From assembly GCA_015679605.1 (NCBI GenBank), contig JAAAVE010000840.1, forward strand, positions 1-12,872: DNA of 12,872 nucleotides, in the 5' to 3' direction. A program made the translations under genes and the position numbers. The notes under the pieces are model-generated. The model did not search any database, was not told the DNA's origin, and saw only the letters and a program-made list of their open reading frames with translations. This DNA is from Podila epigama (Eukaryota > Mortierellomycota > Mortierellomycetes > Mortierellales > Mortierellaceae). Below, in pieces: positions 6,947 through 12,872 of this stretch (within the stretch, counting starts at the first letter, position 1; every line of letters begins with the position of its first letter).

Positions 6947-9900
6947 ATGGATCCTGAACTATTCTTGTGTACATCAGAGCCAGAGAGATAACACATTTCT
7001 TCAGCATCTTTGCAAGGCTAGTATCCTGGCGCGAATGTACGAGAGAGAGAGTATTCATAAAACACTTTTCCTTTTCACACTTGATCCATATGTAGCCCAT
7101 CAAGAAAAGCTCGTTCAAGCAGAACGCGATTTTGAGCTACTAGAGACCCAAAGGATCTTTGCTGCGTGTACACCAGTACAGCTAGCCAAGAAAGGGCTAG
7201 CCGTCCTAGGGCTTACTGTCGTTGGTATGAAGACTGGCGCTGGAGGCAAAAGGTATCTTCGTAACAAAACACATCGGACCCTAGTAAAGAATGATCCAGA
7301 TACGGAATTGTCACCATTACATGGCAGAAATGCGATATCTTACTCGTCATTTCTTCTTTTTCTTCTTCAGTTTAGTAGACTTGGAACTATCGAATGCCAC
7401 ATCGACAAGCCCTTCTTTACCATCGCATAGACTCCGTGTTGGTGACATTGTAGCATTGGAGGAACATGCCACAGGAAGCAAAGGCAAGACAATGAAATCT
7501 GATGATAAGCCCAAGCTTGAGGGCGTCATCTTTAGGATCACTGATACCACTATTGTTGTTGCTATCAGGAACAAGCGTGAAGGTGGAAACGAAGAAGAAA
7601 TTCCAAAGGAAGTTCAGGAAAGATGTCGCCTGTAAGCGTTAGCGCGTTCTTTATATGCTTTTTTTTTTTTTTTTTTTTTTACATTGTATGTCTTCTTTTG
7701 CTTACTTCTCACACCCAGAATGTTTGGACATTTAGTATCAAGCTGGCCAACAATGTGACATATGAAAGGTAACCAACAGAAGCACTACTACAGCACTACC
7801 AGGAGAAAAAAAAAACAGGCATCGTATATCTGGCAATAGTGAACACGATTCGTTCATTATACTGAACTATAAAGCAACAAAATAACCCGCAAACTAATTC
7901 GGCTACTTTTTTTTCTCTTCTGATAGAATGCTCTCGCAGATCAAGTTCTTGAAGGGTTCATTGGCACAGATGACGTCCAACAGTATGTCGGAACCATTGA
8001 CCAATGTTCTCTTTGGACGTCAGACACCAACTTTTGACAATATGTGGTCTGACATATCGTCTGTCAAATTCCTCGACCCAACCTTGAACGCTTCTCAGAA
8101 GGAGGCTGTACGTTTCGCACTATCGGCTGAACAGGTAGCTCTGATTCATGGACCACCCGGTACAGGCAAAACGTTTACTCTGGTAGAGTTGATTCGGCAG
8201 TTGGTTCTTCAAAAGAAGAGAGTGCTCGTCTGTGGGCCCTCCAACATTAGTGTCGGTATGCTTTTTCTGGTGTTTCTCAATGTTGGATTTTAAAAACAAA
8301 AAACAACCAAAAAGAGTACGAGTACGTTTGTTTAGTAGTGGTTGTAGAATGCATAACTGAGTACTTCTCTATTTCTCTAGACAATCTCGTGGAACGACTG
8401 GCACAATATCGCCTCAATATTGTTCGAGCTGGCCATCCAGCCAGACTATTGCCAAGTGTGCTTGAACATTCGCTCGATGTCCTGTCAAGATCCAGTGACC
8501 AAGGCCAGATTGTAAATGATATTCGTGTCGAACTCGACGAGACATTTCAAAAGATTCAAAAGTGCAAGTTTCGGTCAGAACGTCGTCAATTGTATGCAGA
8601 GGTGAAGCAGCTTCGTAAAGACTTTAAGGCGAGAGAGAAACTGGTTCTACGTGAACTCATCAAGAACGCGAACGTGGTCTTGAGCACCTTGAATGGCTGT
8701 GGTGCCAAGGTCTTGTGGGGTGAGAAATTCGACGTGGTTATCATTGACGAAGCTACGCAGGCCTTGGAAGGTGAGTGTCTTTTTTTATTATTTTTTTAAA
8801 GATGACCATTGATTTGATATGTTGCTCTTATGTCTAAACCTGCACATCTCTCTTTTTCCCCTCCTGTATCCATTCTTTATCCTGTCTCGATACAATACCA
8901 TCAAATCTAGCTGTAAGTTAATCTAACTGCTTGTCTTGTTTTTGATATTCAGGCAAAAAAAAAAAAAAAAAAAAAAAGAAAGAAACCTGTCACTATGCGC
9001 TCTATGCATGAATATCGTTATAACATACCACATTATCATAAATGACATAGGAATGCTGGATTGCTATGGGCAAAGGGTCCAAGGTCATCTTGGCCGGAGA
9101 CCATTTGCAGCTGCCGCCGACTGTCATTTCGGAAGGCATCAGCACGGGCACGCTCATGTCGGCCCAGACATTGTCGATGGCCAAAGAGTTTAAAGAACAG
9201 AGACGAAAAGCTGCACAGATTGGTGCTTCGGCATCGTTTGAGGTGCCTGCACTGGACTTGGAAAAGATTGCCAAGGAAAAGGATTACTTGTCCTTCTTGC
9301 TCTCGACTACCTTGTTTGTCCGTCTCCTCGGCTGTTATCCTAAAAACGGTTCTGAGCTCATCAAACGCACATTGGTCACTCAATACCGTATGAACGAAGC
9401 CATCATGTCTTTCCCGAGCGAGAAACTGTACCAAAACCTCCTTGTAGCGGACGACACGTGCAAGGATTGGCTCTTGAACGACATGCCAAGCGTTCAAGCA
9501 AAAAGCAAGGGCAAAACAGAGGAAAGTGATGTGGATTTCCCTCTCATTTTTATGGACACGAGTATGGCAGGGATGATGGAAGAGACAGAGGACCAAGAGA
9601 GCAACGGTAGCGGCAGTGCGTTGACTGGTGTCGACGACAGCAAGTTGAATCGAGGAGAAGCAAGTAGTGTGGTCGACTATGTTAAAGGTTTGATGACATC
9701 GGGAGTCGCTCCGGGTGACATTGCCATCATCACTCCTTACAGCGCACAGGTACAATGTGAACAATTGAGTCTAAAGTGACAAGACACCTGACGATAGACT
9801 GTCAGAGGGATCTTTTTTTTAACGCGTTGTTTGTATCCTGTTGTCAACTACCTGTTGCTCGTAGAATGCCTTGCTCCGTCAACTGCTGAAAGAGGATTAT

Positions 9901-10370
9901 CCTGATATTGAGATTGGGACAGGTAACAGATAGCATGTTCACTGTTCGTGTTTGTAGGCGTAAACTTACGAATATCAAGTTTCTGACAGCTATTTTTTTT
10001 TCTTTGTCATCAAAATAGTTGATGGTTTCCAGGGACGCGAAAAGCAGGCAGTTATTCTGACGCTTGTGCGATCCAATGACGAGGGTGAAGTTGGATTTTT
10101 GTCTGATCGACGTCGTCTCAATGGTTAGTCACCATTTGTTTCCATGAAGCCGTCCTGACCCCCCCCCCCTCTTGATGGATTGTTTTTTTTTTCTTGAAGC
10201 CATTCACTAACAGCAGCCCTACTGTTTTCCTTTTTTTAGTGGCCATGACGCGTGCCAAGAGACAATTATGCGTGATTGGCAACTCGGAGACACTGAGCAA
10301 GAACGACATCTTTTTAAGAAATTGGGTGGAGTTTATGAATGACCATGCGGACGTGCGATATGTAGACTAG
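6947..10370 (+). CDS. HCS1: Superfamily 1 DNA/RNA helicase, Hcs1/IGHMBP2 (Smubp-2) family (11 exons, 728 aa)
   Basis: ATP-dependent helicase of the Upf1-like SF1B group; yeast Hcs1 (helicase A) associates with DNA polymerase alpha. Exons: 6947-6968, 7096-7252, 7371-7631, 7736-7768, 7927-8255, 8381-8770, 8911-8912, 9051-9749, 9865-9922, 10019-10123, 10240-10370; the total is 2187 nt in frame. The 22-nt first exon gives MDPELFLSHQEKLV, which aligns with the family N-terminus (F-x-x-x-Q...ERD-x-E). Landmarks: Q-motif-like LNASQKEAV (211-219), Walker A GPPGTGKT (233-240), motif Ia PSNISVDNLVERL, Walker B DEAT (390-393), motif [12 protein letters not shown] (414-422), [19 protein letters not shown] (651-660), and motif [11 protein letters not shown]. 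It ends after the helicase core without the R3H and AN1 zinc finger of animal IGHMBP2, as in fungal Hcs1. Exon 7 is only 2 nt. An insertion rich in Lys/Glu follows motif III. Identity secure; most boundaries strongly phase-supported. Confidence 0.95.
7659..7680. repeat. T22 homopolymer in helicase intron 3
   Basis: Twenty-two consecutive T residues within intron 7632-7735, close to its GTAAGC donor. The exon after it starts at 7736 after TTTAG; an earlier CCCAG (ending 7718) is skipped because it would shift the frame. Confidence 0.85.
8911..8912 (+). other. 2-nt micro-exon (CT) in the helicase gene
   Basis: The upstream exon ends GCC TTG GAA G at 8770 before GTGAGT. The next conserved coding sequence, GAA TGC TGG ATT (ECWI), starts at 9051 after CATAG in phase 0. 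Direct joining leaves the frame short by 2 nt. Between them, at 8901-8918, lies AAATCTAG-CT-GTAAGTTA: an acceptor, two bases, and a perfect U1-type donor. Including CT makes GCT (Ala398) and gives QALEAECWIA, which matches the family pattern with one residue between ALE and the xCW (human ALEASCW). Without it the whole C-terminal half would be out of frame. Confidence 0.8.
8955..8977. repeat. A23 homopolymer in helicase intron 7
   Basis: Twenty-three consecutive A residues, just after a bypassed acceptor-like TTCAG (ending 8952) with an upstream CTAAC (8923-8927). The run sits between that decoy and the acceptor used at 9050. Confidence 0.85.
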
Positions 10371-10510
10371 AGGAAGGAAGGATACATATTGACGCCTTTT
10401 TCGTTTTATGACTGAGGTGGAGTCCCATTATTTTGTTGCCAACATGACCTTTGTATCATACTCGCACACAATGCCCCCCCTTGAACTTTGGTGAACAGAA
10501 TCTACTTGGG
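10371..10510. other. Convergent 3' intergenic spacer
   Basis: 140 bp between the stop codons of two converging genes (helicase on plus, small gene on minus). No clear AATAAA on either strand; transcripts from the two genes probably overlap here. Confidence 0.6.
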
Positions 10511-10834
10511 TCAGAGTTCATCTCTTTTTATTCGTTGCCTTGGAACCTGGATATCGACCTGAACAACACCATGAAGTGCTGAGAGGGCATCAACGATTTG
10601 CTTTCTCCTTGCCTCCTCTTTAGGATCTGAATCGGGACCCTGTTTACTTATACGATACAAGAGGTGATTGCGAAGTTCACCAATCTGACCAAGGTACTCT
10701 ACGCCTGCACCGATGAGTGACCCGTTCTCAGAGCTCGTTTCAGCCTTGGTGGAGGCTACGACTTGTTCAGCTGCCTCTGGAAGGATCTTGACATCAAGGT
10801 AGGTATGAGTTGCGTAGTTGTAGTCGTGACTCAT
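10511..10834 (-). CDS. Small uncharacterised protein, 107 aa; possible Gon7-like KEOPS subunit
   Basis: An uninterrupted frame from ATG 10834-10832 (context CCAACATG) to TGA at 10513-10511. No in-frame ATG lies upstream before a TAG, so this is the likely start even though the frame upstream is open and hydrophobic. The product is mostly polar: N-terminal MSHDYNYATHTYLDVKI (strand-like), an acidic Ser/Glu loop, an amphipathic helix containing VEYLGQIGELRNHLLYRI, a charged linker, a second helix, and the end KRDEL. The helix resembles the YLGQLRTQL segment of yeast Gon7, a small subunit of the KEOPS tRNA t6A-modification complex, and the size fits. This is weak, single-motif similarity. The terminal RDEL resembles an ER-retention signal, but no signal peptide exists from this start. 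A putative leader intron (10990-10904, GTACGT...TTTTAG) lies upstream. Coding status is likely; function is unsure. Confidence 0.7.
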   Translation of the reverse strand: MSHDYNYATHTYLDVKILPEAAEQVVASTKAETSSENGSLIGAGVEYLGQIGELRNHLLYRISKQGPDSDPKEEARRKQIVDALSALHGVVQVDIQVPRQRIKRDEL

Positions 10835-11509
10835 GTTGGCTAATGTTAAAGCCAGGCAGAGGATCGGCACAAGTTGTATGATGCCTGTTGTAATCGTTGT
10901 GAACTAAAATAAAGGGTTGCGTGTTTGTGTGTGTATGTGTGTGTTGAAGGTGTGATGAGTATGCGGTAATTGAAGTGAATGTGAACGTACTCAATGTGTT
11001 GTTATGATGGAATGTTTGAATGTTTGTTGCGAGTGCTTTCGATTGTGTGGAGAGTGATGATATAAGAGCTTTTTTGTTTCTTGGCCTGTGCTTTCGTGCT
11101 CTCTTATCCAACCACGTGTGCGATCACATGACTCTAGCAACAATGCGGCTCGCTTCTGTCTCTTTCTCTCCCCCCACAAAAAAACGCGCCAAAATAAAAC
11201 AGTGTGTCCTCCTCCATTCCGTCCCGCGTTTTGGGGGGGTCGTTGTGATTCTGTGCTTTGGGCGCAAACTGTGCTCCAGCCGAAACGTTCTCTGTTTGTT
11301 TGTGTGCGTGCGTGTGTGAGTGAGAAAGTGCAAATGTGTGTGTCACCACACTTTGCATCTCACATTCCCATTCATTACAAAAAGGGGGGAGACGAGGAGT
11401 GACATTCAACTCTCAATCCTTTTTTTTTTTTAATTCTTTTTTCCTTTCCCTTTCACTTACAACTCCACCCTTCGAGACTATACCCCCACCCATCTTTGAT
11501 TCGAAACTC
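10835..11509. promoter_or_regulatory. Bidirectional promoter region (small gene / acyl-CoA oxidase)
   Basis: 675 bp between divergent start codons. It contains a TATAAGAG motif at 11061-11068 on plus, overlapping TATATCA read on minus. The minus-strand one is well placed (~230 bp upstream) for the small gene, with a probable leader intron 10990-10904. The half near the oxidase has a G7 run (around 11232-11238), GTGTGTGCGTG tracts near 11300, and long T-rich patches at 11419-11445, common before fungal start codons. No credible gene on either strand; the open frames there are low-complexity Thr/His/Ser or Val/Cys shadows. Confidence 0.5.
10918..10946. repeat. Imperfect TG dinucleotide repeat
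   Basis: A TG-rich tract with single interruptions, lying inside the putative leader intron of the minus-strand small gene (CA-rich on its sense strand). Confidence 0.7.
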
Positions 11510-12872
11510 ATGACAGCAACTACAGCTCTAACCCAGAACCAAAAGGACTTGGCTCATGCCAGGACGAAAACTGGATTTAATGTTGCCAACATGACCAACT
11601 ATTTGTACTCTGGCCCAGAGAATGTTGAACAACGACGATATATCATCGATCTCATTGCCCGTGAACCGATCTTTAACAAGGACGATTGGTATTTTTTGTT
11701 ACTTTTTGTGTATTTTAATCAAAATAAAAAAAAGGGGAGAATGAGAGAACATTTGTCTAAAACCATGGTATCTTGTAGGGCTTGGTTGAACCATACCGAT
11801 GCTGTCAAACGAGGCATCGCCATGTCGGTTCGCTTAGCCGAAATCAAGTTGGAACATGACCTGAACGACTTGGACTTTGCCACCATGTGTGAAATCATTG
11901 ATGATACTTTGCCGGTAAGCCCTTCATGGACATGTTTGGCAACAGTACAAAAAACGCGGGTCAGTTTATTTTTTTACACAATCAGTCCATGTATTATTTC
12001 TCTCGCTCACACACATAAAACACTTCCTTGTTTTTGGTGTCCTTAATAGCTCCTATTGCACAATGGAGGTAACATCTCAAAGGCATTTCATGCTATCTGT
12101 TTAAGCGTCATCAGTCCAGTCCTACGTGTTTTGCTTACCTTATACATCATTCTAGCCTTCATTCCTGTCATCAATTCTCAGGGCACAGACGAGCAGATCG
12201 AAAAGTGGATCCCGCCTGCTGAAAAGTATCAAATCATTGGCTGTTATGCGCAGACCGAATTAGGTCATGGTTCCAACCTCAGCCAGCTCGAGACCACTGC
12301 CACGTTTATCCGGGAGACAGATGAATTCGAGATTAACAGCACTTCGTTTACTGCTGCAAAGTGGTGGATCGGTGGTTTGGGCGCCATCTGCACCCATGCT
12401 GTCGTCCAAGCGAGGTTGTTCATTGACGGTACAGACTATGGTGCTCATGTCTTTATTGTCCCCATCCGTTCGCTCAAAGACCACAAGCCGTTCCCTGGTA
12501 TTGAGGTTGGAGACATTGGTCCCAAAGCCTATGGTGGCTTTAACAAGATGGAGAACGGATGTAAGCTGCTCTCTCTCTCTCTCTCTCTTTCTCTTTTTTT
12601 TTTGTCACTTGTATTCGCGCAACAAAAAAAAAGCAAGTACTCATGCGATAACATGTAAAAAAACGTGGTCGATAGTTGCCCGATTCCACAAGTATCGAAT
12701 CCCTAGAGAAAACATGCTCATGCGCTTCTCCAAGGTGTCACGCGACGGCGTTTTTACCAAGCCCCCGCATGCAAAGGTAAAGATAAAACTATCACGCTTG
12801 TGGCAAAACATAGTAACCCTTCTTGCGAACTCGAGCTGTTTTAACGCAATTGACATGTTCACTCACGTCCGT
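11510..12872 (+). CDS. POX1: Acyl-CoA oxidase, N-terminal part (runs off right edge)
   Basis: Peroxisomal flavoenzyme of fatty-acid beta-oxidation that converts acyl-CoA to trans-2-enoyl-CoA with H2O2 release. Exons in the window: 11510-11688, 11779-11914, 12050-12068 (only 19 nt), 12156-12560, 12676-12776; together exactly 280 codons. The start MTATTALTQNQKDL is the first ATG after a C/T-rich leader. Family landmarks: REPIFNKDDW, the LPLLLH segment completed by the 19-nt exon, GTDEQIEKW, the FAD/substrate signature CYAQTELGHGSN, LETTATF, KWWIGGLG (usually Pro or Ile before GG), and YRIPRENMLMRFSKV. Family members are about 650-700 aa, so ~60% lies beyond the window, including the catalytic Glu and any C-terminal peroxisomal signal. 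The last donor is AAG|GTAAAG at 12777; no exon follows before 12872. Fungi often have several paralogues, so the symbol is family-level. Confidence 0.95.
12569..12588. repeat. CT dinucleotide repeat in acyl-CoA oxidase intron 4
   Basis: About ten CT units starting right after the GTAAGC donor of intron 12561-12675, followed by a short T run. It lies at the 5' rather than the 3' end of the intron. Confidence 0.85.

Noticed and set aside
7035-7095. ATG at 7035 as helicase start (MYERESIHK...)
   Set aside because: It is in frame but reads through an intron. The 22-nt exon at 6947-6968 spliced to 7096 gives an N-terminus that aligns far better with the family.
9036-9764. 242-codon minus-strand frame opposite the helicase
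   Set aside because: It is the antisense shadow of the large conserved helicase exon 9051-9749 and has no family features of its own.
1-12872. tRNA, rRNA, CRISPR, bacterial operon signals, viral or transposase genes
   Set aside because: I looked for tRNA B-box-like sequence, spaced identical repeats, and transposase, integrase or reverse-transcriptase motifs and saw none. The window is ordinary spliced eukaryotic DNA apart from the items reported.

Overview
The window looks like nuclear DNA of an early-diverging filamentous fungus, most likely Mucoromycota in the broad sense (Mortierella or Mucorales relatives). The reasons are multi-exon genes with small GT-AG introns (about 70-180 nt, several with CTAAC-like branch points), C/T/A-rich leaders, many homopolymer runs in introns, a fungal Hcs1-type helicase and acyl-CoA oxidase, and a six-transmembrane voltage-gated K+ channel, a type that is rare in Dikarya. 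The phylum assignment is inference.

Layout: (1) 1-942, minus strand: 5' part of a multi-pass membrane protein running off the left edge into an asparagine-rich tract. (2) 943-2615: divergent intergenic region with simple repeats. (3) 2616-4934, plus: complete voltage-gated K+ channel, 8 exons, 463 aa. (4) 4935-6946: gene-poor island with a 90-codon orphan ORF, a possible HMG-box-like gene on the minus strand, and two ~80-bp direct repeats between that gene and the helicase. (5) 6947-10370, plus: complete SF1 helicase of the Hcs1/IGHMBP2 family, 728 aa. Its reading frame and a conserved motif are restored only if a 2-nt micro-exon is included. (6) 10511-10834, minus: small single-exon gene (107 aa), convergent with the helicase and divergent from the next gene. 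(7) 11510 to the right edge, plus: N-terminal 280 codons of a peroxisomal acyl-CoA oxidase.

The genes do not form a pathway; they are independent eukaryotic transcription units. The strongest unusual signal is the 2-nt exon 'CT' at 8911-8912, flanked by TAG and GTAAGT. It completes an alanine codon in the conserved QALE-A-ECW segment. Also notable are a GC-AG intron in the channel gene, a TTGYG selectivity filter, and an HMG-like gene beside an SF1 helicase. The last loosely recalls the HMG-helicase neighbourhood of Mucoromycotina sex loci but lacks the transporter gene.

All exon boundaries were derived by eye from splice consensus, reading-frame phase and family conservation. No transcript data or database search was available.
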